From assembly GCA_003150405.1 (NCBI GenBank), contig QAMM01000002.1, forward strand, positions 124,001 to 188,000: 64,000 nucleotides of DNA, given 5' to 3'. The stretch is from Clostridiales bacterium. GTDB taxonomy: Bacteria > Bacillota > Clostridia > Oscillospirales > Ruminococcaceae. The position numbers were made by a program, and so were the translations under genes. How positions within the stretch are numbered: position 1 is the first letter of the stretch; every line of letters begins with the position of its first letter. Below are positions 8,234 to 15,626 of this stretch, one piece after another. Below the pieces are notes generated by a model, which was not told where the DNA came from, ran no database searches, and saw only the letters and a program-made list of their open reading frames with translations.

Positions 8234-9691
8234 GTGTATCAAAACTATGACGTGATTGTTGTCGGAACCGGCGTTGCGGGCCTTTACTGCGCGCTCAACC
8301 TGAAGCCGGACGCAAAGGTACTGTTGCTGTGCAAACGCCAGCTCACCTTGAGCAACTCCTCTCTGGCACAGGGCGGCGTTGCTGCGGTAATAGATGAGAC
8401 CGACGACAGCATCGCATCCCATCTCAACGATTCTCTCATCGCCGGAGGATTTAAAAACAACCCCGATTCGCTCAAGCTGCTGGTTACCAAAGGCCCGGAG
8501 GAGGTCCGCAATCTTTTAAACTACGATGTAGACTTTGACCGCGACGAAGCGGGCAACATCCACCTCACACTGGAGGGCGGACATTCCAAGCCGCGCATCC
8601 TGCATCACAAGGACTGCACCGGGCGCGAAATTGTAGAGAAGCTGCTCGCCGCTGTGCAGAAACTGCCGAACGTCACCATAATGGAAAACGCCATGGTCTG
8701 TGACCTAAAACAGACCACCCACGGCTTTTCGCTGGACGTGCTCAACGTAAAGGAAAACCAGCACGAATATTTTGCCTCTCACTACTGCCTGCTGGCGACC
8801 GGAGGCATCGGACGGGTGTATAAGTACACCACAAACTCCAAAATCGCTACCGGGGACGGCATTACACTCGCGTACCGGCTTGGCGCCAAAATCAAAAACC
8901 TGCATCTGGTGCAGTTCCATCCCACCGCGTTTGCAAACGCCCACACCCGCGAGTGCTTCCTCATCTCGGAATCGGTCCGGGGCGAGGGCGCCTACCTGCT
9001 CAACTGCCATAAAGAGCGGTTCATGCACCGCTATGACGAGCGCCTCGAGCTTGCGCCGCGCGACGTGGTTTCTCACGCCATCATCGAAGAAGAAAAGCGT
9101 ACCGGAAGCGGAGACTTTTCCCTCGATATTACCTACAAGCCCGCGGAATTTATTCGGAACCGTTTTCCCATGATCTACAAAAACCTTATGGATCAGGGCT
9201 ACGATATGACCAAAGACCTCATCCCCGTCTACCCCTGCCAGCATTACCTGATGGGCGGTATCGACGTGGATTTAAACAGCGAAACCACCATTGACGGCCT
9301 TTATGCCGCCGGGGAATGTTCCCATACCGGCGTGCACGGCAACAACCGCCTCGCGAGCAACTCGTTGCTGGAGGCTCTGGTCTTCTCCAAACAGGCGGCG
9401 CTGGATATGAACAAACGCCTTTCCGGCGATCTGCCGGAGATTGTGCCTTACGGCTTTACGCCGGATGAGAGCACCACCGAACTCCCGGCAGGGATCCGTA
9501 CCGAGGTGCGCAGCATTATGCAGCGGGCGCATTTTGTGGTGCCGAACCCGGCAGAAGCCCTGCACGGTTTTGAGCGGCTGCGGGAGCTCAAACATTTCCT
9601 AGACGACGGCGGTTTTAAGGTCACGCCGGACTTCATTGAAGCCCGTTCCCTGACCACAGTTGGCTACCTGATGCTCAAAGAAGTCATTTAA
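8234..9691 (+). CDS. nadB: L-aspartate oxidase
   Basis: A flavoenzyme that oxidises L-aspartate to iminoaspartate, the first step of de novo NAD synthesis. The longest frame starts at 8117, but the protein clearly begins VYQNYDVIVVGTG, so I chose GTG at 8234, six bases after GAGGGTG; this gives 485 residues. The N-terminal FAD motif is VVGTGVAGLYCAL, followed by SLAQGGVAA, the HPTAF segment and the GLYAAGECSHTGVHG active-site region with RLASNSLLEAL. It ends shortly after the helix ARSLTTVGYLML, lacking the RKESRGxHxR tail of long NadB forms. It is followed after 13 bp by nadC; nadA is not in the window. Confidence 0.95.
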   Translation: MYQNYDVIVVGTGVAGLYCALNLKPDAKVLLLCKRQLTLSNSSLAQGGVAAVIDETDDSIASHLNDSLIAGGFKNNPDSLKLLVTKGPEEVRNLLNYDVDFDRDEAGNIHLTLEGGHSKPRILHHKDCTGREIVEKLLAAVQKLPNVTIMENAMVCDLKQTTHGFSLDVLNVKENQHEYFASHYCLLATGGIGRVYKYTTNSKIATGDGITLAYRLGAKIKNLHLVQFHPTAFANAHTRECFLISESVRGEGAYLLNCHKERFMHRYDERLELAPRDVVSHAIIEEEKRTGSGDFSLDITYKPAEFIRNRFPMIYKNLMDQGYDMTKDLIPVYPCQHYLMGGIDVDLNSETTIDGLYAAGECSHTGVHGNNRLASNSLLEALVFSKQAALDMNKRLSGDLPEIVPYGFTPDESTTELPAGIRTEVRSIMQRAHFVVPNPAEALHGFERLRELKHFLDDGGFKVTPDFIEARSLTTVGYLMLKEVI

Positions 9692-9704
9692 CGGAGGGAT
9701 TTTC

Positions 9705-10550
9705 GTGAAATTACCGCAGTTTTATATTGACGATTTAATTAAGCGCGCCATCTCGGAGGATATCAACTACATAGACGTCACCACCGACTATCTTGTACCG
9801 GAGGACAGTATCTCCACTGCGCGGCTCATCTCCAAGGACAAGGGGGTTGTCGCCGGGATCGAAATTGGCATGCGGGTTTTCGAACTGCTGGACAACAGCG
9901 TTGCATACAGCATTTACAAGCCGGACGGCTCTGCCGTCTCCAAAGGCGATGTCATTGCAGAAATCAAAGGGAGTACCGCCACCCTGCTCAAGGGAGAGCG
10001 CACCGCTTTGAACCTGATGCAGCACATGTCCGGCATTGCAACCGCAACCAACCGGTGCGTCAGGCTCATTGAGGGAACCCGCGCCACCATTGCAGAAACC
10101 CGCAAAACCCTGCCGGGCCTGCGCCCGCTCCAAAAATATGCCGTCGTGGTCGGCGGAGGTGTTAATCACCGCTACAACCTGAGCGACGCCGCCATGCTCA
10201 AGGACAACCACATCGACGCCTACGGCTCGCTCACCAAAGCGGTTGAGGCGCTTCGTTCCAAGGTTGGCCACATGGTCAAAATTGAGGTAGAAACCCGCAG
10301 CCTGGAAGAACTGGAAGAGGCACTCGCTGTTGGGGCGGACGTAATCATGCTCGACAATATGGACTGCCCAACCATGAAAAAGGCGGTTGAAATCACCGGC
10401 GGACGCGCCAAACTGGAGGCGTCCGGCAATATTACCCATGACAACATCCGTGAAGTCGCTGAAACCGGGGTGGACATCATCTCGCTCGGCGCGCTGACTC
10501 ATTCGGTCAAATGCTTTGATATTTCCATGCAGATTCAAAGCGAATTATAA
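9705..10550 (+). CDS. nadC: nicotinate-nucleotide pyrophosphorylase (quinolinate phosphoribosyltransferase)
   Basis: Converts quinolinate and PRPP to nicotinate mononucleotide, carbon dioxide and pyrophosphate. The 281-residue length is typical. The N-terminal domain is followed by the barrel with the family signature ETRKTLPGLR, the GGGVNHRYNLSD loop, KDNHI, and the C-terminal EASGNI and SLGALTHSVK phosphate-binding segments. The ATG at 9705 has GGAGG upstream. It forms an operon with nadB and ends before a strong terminator. Confidence 0.97.
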   Translation: MKLPQFYIDDLIKRAISEDINYIDVTTDYLVPEDSISTARLISKDKGVVAGIEIGMRVFELLDNSVAYSIYKPDGSAVSKGDVIAEIKGSTATLLKGERTALNLMQHMSGIATATNRCVRLIEGTRATIAETRKTLPGLRPLQKYAVVVGGGVNHRYNLSDAAMLKDNHIDAYGSLTKAVEALRSKVGHMVKIEVETRSLEELEEALAVGADVIMLDNMDCPTMKKAVEITGGRAKLEASGNITHDNIREVAETGVDIISLGALTHSVKCFDISMQIQSEL

Positions 10551-10618
10551 GGAATCCTCAGAATTTTGCCCGGTCAACCAAATTGCAAGAAATCCGGGTT
10601 TTGCAGCACCATGGACCC

Positions 10619-10656
10619 AATCACCGGCGAAAAACTCTTTTTGCCGGTGATTTTTT
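10619..10656 (+). terminator. intrinsic terminator of nadBC
   Basis: AATCACCGGC pairs perfectly with GCCGGTGATT across a 14-base loop, followed by a T run. It lies about 70 bp after the nadC stop. Confidence 0.88.
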
Positions 10657-10692
10657 GAAATAAGCCGGAATAAAAAACAAGGAGATGTAAAA

Positions 10693-10972
10693 ATGACGCT
10701 CAAAGAATTCAGAGCCAAAAGCAAGCAGGAAAAAACGCAGGGCTACCGTTTACAGCCTTAGTGGGACTATTATTGCTTCCGTTGCCCTTGTTCTTGTCAT
10801 TGCCACCCTTTTAGCAGACAGCAATACCCAGATGTTCCTCTATTTGTATCCACTCCAACTGGTCATTTACGCTATTGGCCTATGTCTGGCCATTATTGGA
10901 ATGATTTTGGGGCTCATTGGCGACTCCAAAATCAAAAAAGATTACAGAGAATTTCAAAACTCCCAGCAGTAA
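10693..10972 (+). pseudogene. small two-helix membrane protein gene with a +1 frameshift at an A6 run
   Basis: An ATG at 10693 sits after a strong AAGGAG site and reads MTLKEFRAKSKQEK, but this frame stops after 22 codons. A second frame, open from just after 10694 but with no start codon of its own, continues RRATVYSLSGTIIASVALVL and encodes two membrane helices with a charged C terminus, ending at TAA 10972. Removing one A from the run of six at about 10732-10737 joins the two frames into a 92-residue protein. Either the gene is broken, the sequence has an indel error, or slippage on the A-run makes the full product. Not recognised as a known family. Confidence 0.6.
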
Positions 10973-11000
10973 TTGCTGTTTGCGGCTTGTTTCAACCAGC

Positions 11001-11042
11001 AAAAATAAAGTGCTGACCAAATTGGTCAGCACTTTATTTTTG
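11001..11042. terminator. bidirectional intrinsic terminator
   Basis: AAATAAAGTGCTGACC pairs with GGTCAGCACTTTATTT and both flanks give T runs. It serves the small membrane gene (plus) and the TPR protein (minus), whose stop codon at 11026 lies inside the stem. Confidence 0.88.
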
Positions 11043-11904
11043 GTTTTTGCCTCACCGGCTCAGTCGTTTCGACAATCTTCTTCTGTTCGGCGACAGCGTT
11101 CAAATGAGCCTGTATCTGCGCGAGAGCCTGTTCCGGTTCCTGGTAACCTCCGTTTACCGCAATGCGGTAGTGCTCCAGCGCCTCCTGCTGCTTCCCAAGC
11201 GCTGCCAAACTGAGCGCGTAATTCATATGCATTACCGGCTGGTCCGGGAGTTCGGCAACAGCACGTGCAAACAAGGAGTTTGCTTTTTCATAATCTCCGC
11301 TTCTGTAATAATAGTCCGCCATCTTATTGTAAGCAAAGGCGTTTCTCGGGTTGTACGCTAACGCATTCTGACAACAGGCAAGGGCCTCATTTGGGCGATT
11401 GAGCGTAAAGTATACCGTTGCCAGATTGGACCACGCCTGATCAAACGAAGAATCCGAATCCACCGCCTTCTGAAAATATTCCAGCGCTTTCCCCAGCCGT
11501 TGCTCATCCAGGGAAGAACAGCCTATGTAAAACTGAATGCGCGACTTTGCAGCCGGGAGTTTAGCCGCCTTTTCCGCTTTGATTAAATAATGGTTGGCAT
11601 TGGAAAACTGGTCGGTTGCCCATGCGCAGTAGCCTTTATAAAACAAACGCTTCGCCCGCGGTTCTTCGTCAAAATAAGAACCGGACGCCTGCTGAAACCC
11701 CTGCCTGACCCGGTCTTTTGCCGCACGATCCACCGAGCTGTAAAAGGTGCTTGCCAATCCAACGGCACCGGCGGAAAATGGGAGCAGGGCTTTGAGAAAA
11801 ATTGAGACATCGCCCCGCTCAAAATATCCCGCTACGGCTATACCCACGCTCAGCAACAGGATGACGGAAAACAGGAGCCGGCGGAATAACAGACGCTTGT
11901 CCAT
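11026..11904 (-). CDS. membrane-anchored TPR-repeat protein
   Basis: A 292-residue protein with two N-terminal hydrophobic segments (about residues 9-27 and 35-55) and then, from about residue 85 to 270, five or so tetratricopeptide repeats. Repeat-like units include the AKSRIQFYIG, FDQAWSNLATVYF, AFAYNKMADYYYRSGDYEKA and PVMHMNYALSLAALGKQQEA regions. TPRs are protein-protein interaction scaffolds; no catalytic domain is present, so a specific job cannot be given. It is monocistronic, facing away from the cluster at 12-13 kb. Its stop codon lies in the bidirectional terminator. Confidence 0.85.
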   Translation of the reverse strand: MDKRLLFRRLLFSVILLLSVGIAVAGYFERGDVSIFLKALLPFSAGAVGLASTFYSSVDRAAKDRVRQGFQQASGSYFDEEPRAKRLFYKGYCAWATDQFSNANHYLIKAEKAAKLPAAKSRIQFYIGCSSLDEQRLGKALEYFQKAVDSDSSFDQAWSNLATVYFTLNRPNEALACCQNALAYNPRNAFAYNKMADYYYRSGDYEKANSLFARAVAELPDQPVMHMNYALSLAALGKQQEALEHYRIAVNGGYQEPEQALAQIQAHLNAVAEQKKIVETTEPVRQKPKIKC

Positions 11905-12013
11905 TTTATCATGCTCCTTTGCCGCTTTCTTCTATAGATCCCATTGTAACAGAAGTATACCACAAACACAACCCATTGTGCGGCCGGCATTTCTGCGCAT
12001 TCCGCCAGCAAAT

Positions 12014-12044
12014 AAAAAGCCCTCTCTTCGCCTGAGGGCTTTTT
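12014..12044 (-). terminator. intrinsic terminator after the three-gene cluster
   Basis: AAAAAGCCCTC pairs perfectly with GAGGGCTTTTT across a 9-base loop; on the minus strand it ends in a T run and abuts the stop codon at 12043. Confidence 0.88.
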
Positions 12045-12501
12045 AAATGAGCATATAAAAAACTGCCATAATCAGGGTGGTATCCGCACCTTCGTTGATG
12101 AGCAGCAGCAAAAGGCCAATAAGGATGAGCTGGTCGCTTTCCAGTCCCAGCCGACTAATGATCCCTTCCAGCGCGCCGGAGGTAAACGGCAGCTCCAAAC
12201 CGCTGCTCTGCCCCTGCGGTGCTGGAGAATGCTGCACTGGGCGCTGATTTTGCGGCGAATGGGCCTGCCCGCCGGAACTCGGCCGCTGCGGTGCCTGCTG
12301 CGTTCCCGGTCCTGAATGCTGTCCGCCGCGGCCGCCGTTTGGCCGGTTTTGTGTTCCCTGTGCAGGACGGTTCCCGGCGGAGTTGGCGCCGCCGCTGCGG
12401 TGCAGCCGCTCATTGGCCCGCCGCTGCATCTCCATTACACGGCGAATGGCGTCCTGCTGCATGGAGCGCATCTCCGAATAGGTGTATCCTTGTTCCGGCA
12501 C
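12043..12501 (-). CDS. hypothetical protein: Gln/Pro/Gly-rich linker with hydrophobic C-terminal segment (third gene of cluster)
   Basis: Not recognised. It is 152 residues, starting at GTG 12501 (MPEQGYTYSEMRSMQQ), two bases after the upstream stop, with GGTGGTGA as ribosome binding site, so translation is probably coupled. Residues 1-30 are helical and charged; residues 30-100 are low-complexity (Gly, Gln, Pro, Ser, Asn); residues 105-152 hold a short helix then a strongly hydrophobic stretch (LILIGLLLLLINEGADTTLI) that could be a membrane or membrane-peripheral helix. It is the last gene of a three-gene unit. Confidence 0.75.
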   Translation of the reverse strand: MPEQGYTYSEMRSMQQDAIRRVMEMQRRANERLHRSGGANSAGNRPAQGTQNRPNGGRGGQHSGPGTQQAPQRPSSGGQAHSPQNQRPVQHSPAPQGQSSGLELPFTSGALEGIISRLGLESDQLILIGLLLLLINEGADTTLIMAVFYMLI

Positions 12502-12503
12502 CG

Positions 12504-13007
12504 TTAATCACCACCAAATAAATTGCCAAGAATTCCGCTCTCCTTCAACGCCGGCAGCATGGAAACCAGCTGCATCAGCCGCAGGGCTTCATCTGCACGG
12601 TGCTGGCGCTCCGGCTTGAGATGCGGCTTAATGGCACGCACGAGCGCGGTGTTTTTGTCGTCTTTTTTCATGGACTGCATAACCTGCCACATCTTCATCA
12701 GCGCGCCAATGTCCAGCCCGCCGAGGTCGAAGCCGCCGGACTGCGGCTCCTCCTGTTTCGGCTGGTTCTGGGGGCTTTGACCCAACAGTGCACTGAGCGC
12801 GCCTAAATTTAAGCCGCTCAGGTCAAGCCCGGCAGGCTTCGGTTCCTCTTTGGGAGGCGCGGAGGCGTTCTGACCAAGCAATGAACCAATGGCGTTTAAG
12901 TCGAGCTTCTGATCCTGTCCGCCCAACATCCCTGCAAGATTTTTCAGGTTCTCCTGTCCTTCGCTGCTGTTTAAAACATCCTGCAGTTTCGCCATCAGGT
13001 CATCCAT
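12504..13007 (-). CDS. hypothetical protein with an internal duplicated GLDLxGLxxGAL motif (second gene of cluster)
   Basis: Not recognised as a named family. It is 167 residues. After a helical N terminus (MDDLMAKLQDVLNSSEGQ), two similar segments, GLDLSGLNLGALSALLGQ (about residues 58-75) and GFDLGGLDIGALMKMWQV (about 93-110), are separated by a Gln/Pro/Glu linker. The C-terminal part (about 115-160) is basic and helical, with ALVRAIKPHLKPERQHRADE, and ends GNLFGGD. The stop is four bases upstream of the third gene and the start is four bases from the first gene, so the three genes form one operon. The design suggests a small scaffold protein; no enzymatic residues are visible. Confidence 0.78.
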   Translation of the reverse strand: MDDLMAKLQDVLNSSEGQENLKNLAGMLGGQDQKLDLNAIGSLLGQNASAPPKEEPKPAGLDLSGLNLGALSALLGQSPQNQPKQEEPQSGGFDLGGLDIGALMKMWQVMQSMKKDDKNTALVRAIKPHLKPERQHRADEALRLMQLVSMLPALKESGILGNLFGGD

Positions 13008-13011
13008 GCCC

Positions 13012-13254
13012 TCACCCCTTCATCAGTTTTTTTATAAGCTCCTGTGCGTCGGGAGAGCGCATCAGTTTTTCAGCCATTTCCTGGCTGCTGAGCGCTTTTT
13101 TCAGTGTATCGTTATTGGCGGAAGCCTTTTTCAGCAGCTCCTCACCCTTGCCGCTTTCCAGCGTTTTACGCAGAGTCTCCGGGTCGGTCCCCAGCTTTTT
13201 GCCTGCCATTTTGAGCAGCATGCCAAGCTGCGCTTCCGAAAGTTCCTTTGCCAT
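13012..13254 (-). CDS. small helical hypothetical protein (first gene of cluster)
   Basis: An 80-residue charged, helical protein. A longer frame starts at 13269 but has no ribosome binding site; the ATG at 13254 (MAKELSEAQLGMLLK) is preceded by GAGGG eight bases away, so I chose it. Features are SEAQLGMLLKMAGKKLG near the N terminus and repeated short amphipathic helices ending LIKKLMKG. No membrane segment and no known domain is recognised. It is the first gene of the cluster and is divergent from the phosphoesterase gene, 86 bp away. Confidence 0.75.
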   Translation of the reverse strand: MAKELSEAQLGMLLKMAGKKLGTDPETLRKTLESGKGEELLKKASANNDTLKKALSSQEMAEKLMRSPDAQELIKKLMKG

Positions 13255-13340
13255 TGGGGCATCCCTCATTTCATAAAGCTATTCCCTATATTCTATTTCT
13301 ATGATACAATAAATGTGAATAGTACCGGGGAGGTTTTTGC

Positions 13341-13826
13341 ATGAGGATTGTCGTATTGTCGGACACCCACCGCGATTTTACCGCCGCGCATGAAATTGTG
13401 AAGCGGTACCTGCACCAAGCGGATGCGTTTATCCATTTGGGCGACGGGGAGGACGAATGGGAGGATATTTGCAGCCTTTATCCCGGCCACGCCTTCTACT
13501 ACGTCCGAGGCAACTGCGACTTTCATTCTGGCGCCAAACCCTTTGGCGTGTTGAGCTGCGAAAACGGCCATAAAATTTTTTTCACCCACGGGCACCTGTA
13601 CCACGTCAAAGCCTCGCTGGACGGCCTTGAGCGCGCCGCGCGGGACAACGGCTGCGACATTGCCCTGTTCGGCCACACCCATATGGCGGACAATTTTTAT
13701 GACGACGGGCTTTATGTCATGAACCCCGGAAGCCCTTCCCAGCCACGCGGATCAAAACCGGGCTACGGGATTGTGGATATCACCACAGCCGGTGTTGTCT
13801 GCAACAATGTTGTCTGGCACCGTTGA
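13341..13826 (+). CDS. YfcE/MJ0936-type metallophosphoesterase
   Basis: A compact 161-residue calcineurin-like phosphoesterase. Metal ligands are visible in order: LSDTHRD (residues about 6-12), HLGDGEDE, VRGNCD, FFTHGHLYHV and LFGHTHMAD. The fold and length fit the YfcE/Vps29-like family, which hydrolyses phosphodiesters in vitro; the natural substrate is unknown. The ATG at 13341 has GGGGAGG upstream. A divergent promoter region is shared with the cluster on the minus strand. Confidence 0.92.
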   Translation: MRIVVLSDTHRDFTAAHEIVKRYLHQADAFIHLGDGEDEWEDICSLYPGHAFYYVRGNCDFHSGAKPFGVLSCENGHKIFFTHGHLYHVKASLDGLERAARDNGCDIALFGHTHMADNFYDDGLYVMNPGSPSQPRGSKPGYGIVDITTAGVVCNNVVWHR

Positions 13827-13853
13827 ACTCTATCGGCCTTCAAGGAGGATGCC

Positions 13854-14093
13854 ATGAGACCGCCGCGACGCAAACAGCCATCTGGAGCCGTCCAGAGACT
13901 GGATGAACAATCCAAACGGCCTCTGTTTTTTCAAAGGCTGCTATCGTGCGTTCTTTCAGCATTATCCTTATGCGCCTAAACAAGATCCCATGCATCGGGG
14001 ACATGCTGGAGCACCAACTTTATTCACCGAAAGTCCCCATACCGGAGCATCCTTATGAGGATGACGGCAGCTATTTCCGCAGCGCTTTCTGAC
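13854..14093 (+). other. possible small gene split between two frames
   Basis: An ATG at 13854 with an excellent AAGGAGG site reads MRPPRRKQPSGAVQRLDEQ and stops at 13979 after 41 codons. An ATG at 13970 in another frame overlaps that end and reads MRLNKIPCIGDMLEHQLYSP, ending FRSAF at TGA 14093. The second part has plausible amino-acid use. It may be two overlapping small genes or one gene with a -1 frame change. Not recognised; it fills the gap between the phosphoesterase and pyrE. Confidence 0.35.
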
Positions 14094-14118
14094 ACAGCAG
14101 GCGTACACCGACAAATAT

Positions 14119-14136
14119 TAACCGGCATTCTGCCGG
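14119..14136 (+). repeat. short inverted repeat before pyrE
   Basis: ACCGGCA and TGCCGGT arms with a 3-base loop end a few bases before the pyrE AAGGAG site. It is too short to call a PyrR attenuator and has no T run; it could modulate translation. Confidence 0.3.
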
Positions 14137-14155
14137 TACGATAAGGAGAATCAAT

Positions 14156-14830
14156 ATGGAAGCATACAAACAAGAATTTATTGAGTTTATGGTGCAGAGC
14201 GATGTGCTCCGCTTTGGGGATTTTACCCTGAAAAGCGGTCGTAAGTCCCCGTTTTTTATGAACGCGGGCGGCTATGTCACCGGCACCCAGCTTCGCAAGC
14301 TGGGCGAATACTACGCCAAGGCTATCCATGACAATTTCGGGCTGGATTTTGACGTCCTCTTTGGGCCTGCCTATAAAGGCATTCCGCTCGCAGTTACCAC
14401 CACAATGGCCATCAGCGAACTGTATGAAAAGGATATTAAATACTGCTCCAACCGCAAGGAGGCCAAGGATCACGGCGATGCCGGCATCCTGCTCGGCAGC
14501 CCCATCAAGGATGGCGACCGGGTTGTCATCATTGAGGACGTCACCACCTCCGGCAAATCCATTGAGGAAACCTTCCCCATCATCAAAGCACAGGGGAAAG
14601 TTGAAATCAAAGGCCTCATGGTTTCCCTCAACCGAATGGAGCGCGGCAAGGGTGACAAAGGCGCACTGGATGAAATTAAGGGGCTGTACGGCTTCCCAAC
14701 AGCAGCCATTGTCAGCATGGCGGATGTTGTGGAACACCTTTACAATCGGGAATGCCAAGGCAAAATCGTCATTGATGACGCCATTAAGGCCGCGATTGAC
14801 GCCTACTATGAGCAATACGGGGCAAAATAG
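14156..14830 (+). CDS. pyrE: orotate phosphoribosyltransferase
   Basis: Transfers the phosphoribosyl group of PRPP to orotate to form OMP, a step of pyrimidine synthesis. The 224-residue length is normal for the longer Firmicute form. The N-terminal part has FGDFTLKSGRKSPFFMNAG (orotate binding), and the PRPP-binding loop VVIIEDVTTSGKSIEE lies at about residues 122-137. The ATG at 14156 has AAGGAG upstream. No other pyr gene is adjacent. Confidence 0.96.
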   Translation: MEAYKQEFIEFMVQSDVLRFGDFTLKSGRKSPFFMNAGGYVTGTQLRKLGEYYAKAIHDNFGLDFDVLFGPAYKGIPLAVTTTMAISELYEKDIKYCSNRKEAKDHGDAGILLGSPIKDGDRVVIIEDVTTSGKSIEETFPIIKAQGKVEIKGLMVSLNRMERGKGDKGALDEIKGLYGFPTAAIVSMADVVEHLYNRECQGKIVIDDAIKAAIDAYYEQYGAK

Positions 14831-14886
14831 GCTTTGATAAAGCATACGTGTCATTTTACTTACTTTTTAAGAAGGAGGAAACTTAT

Positions 14887-15303
14887 ATGAAAAAATGGAT
14901 CACCATGGTAATTCTTTGCCTGCTCACACTATGCTCCTGCCAAGTCACTCCTCCCGAACCGCAGAATCAAATTGTCCTCGCCATCCAAAACCAATGCGAG
15001 GAGGATATTTACGGGCTGCACTGCGAGTATTCCTTTGACGGAAAACCCTATGGTGGGCAGACAGTTTCCCAGGACACCCCTTTCCCACAGGAAGAAACCA
15101 TAAATATTATCTTTACCCCTTCCGACATTTCCATGGACGTAGACCTCTCCACCGCTCAGTTTGAATTCTACGTGGTGCTGGAAGACAAGCAGGAAATGCC
15201 TGCCGGGGAACCGGTTTTACTCGCTGTGGAATACGGGAACACCTATCCCTTTGTTTTATCCGGAAACGAGCAGGACGGCTTTACTCTTACTCAAGCATCT
15301 TAG
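14887..15303 (+). CDS. small putative lipoprotein
   Basis: A 138-residue protein from ATG 14887, which has AAGGAGG upstream; an earlier in-frame ATG lacks one. It has a lipoprotein signal (MKKWITMVILCLLTLCSC) with lipobox LTLC or TLCSC near residues 14-18, so it should be anchored to the outer face of the membrane. The mature part is acidic and beta-rich with no recognised domain. It is 56 bp after pyrE and may be a separate unit. Confidence 0.75.
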   Translation: MKKWITMVILCLLTLCSCQVTPPEPQNQIVLAIQNQCEEDIYGLHCEYSFDGKPYGGQTVSQDTPFPQEETINIIFTPSDISMDVDLSTAQFEFYVVLEDKQEMPAGEPVLLAVEYGNTYPFVLSGNEQDGFTLTQAS

Positions 15304-15580
15304 CTTAATTTCGTGTACAGCTTCAAACCGGTGCTAAAAAATGCAAGCACATAAAGGCGGAGTAATTGGGGCTACGCGACAAGTATAATCGTTGCGGCAA
15401 CCCCTGTCCTGTCGGTTCCTTTTGCTTCTCCTACGAGAATAAGAGGAACAACGGGGCAGTCCGCTGCCCGGTTTGGCAAAAATCCCCCTTAAATGTAAAG
15501 CAACGGCGAATTTTCAGATGAAACACCGCTGTATTACTGTTTTCAATCCAATTTCATCCGTTATGAAACACGTATGCTGA
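15304..15580. other. intergenic region without a recognised gene
   Basis: About 280 bp between the lipoprotein stop and the terminator. I see no supported ORF on either strand, no tRNA and no clear promoter. A weak imperfect GGGG/CCCC hairpin lies near 15370-15407. Confidence 0.5.
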
Positions 15581-15618
15581 AAAAAGCAGGCTGTCATAAG
15601 ATGACAGCCTGCTTTTGG
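15581..15618. terminator. bidirectional intrinsic terminator
   Basis: AAAAGCAGGCTGTCAT pairs with ATGACAGCCTGCTTTT around a 3-base loop. It ends both the plus-strand lipoprotein side and the minus-strand cysE-cysS operon. Confidence 0.9.
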
Positions 15619-15626
15619 CTTCTAAC

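Noticed and set aside
14024..14854. 276-codon minus-strand ORF opposite pyrE
   Set aside because: It is a shadow of pyrE: the plus strand has clear family motifs and a good ribosome binding site, the minus strand has neither.
15370..15407. Imperfect GGGG/CCCC hairpin as a riboswitch or small RNA
   Set aside because: Pairing breaks after the first few bases and no known riboswitch pattern fits.
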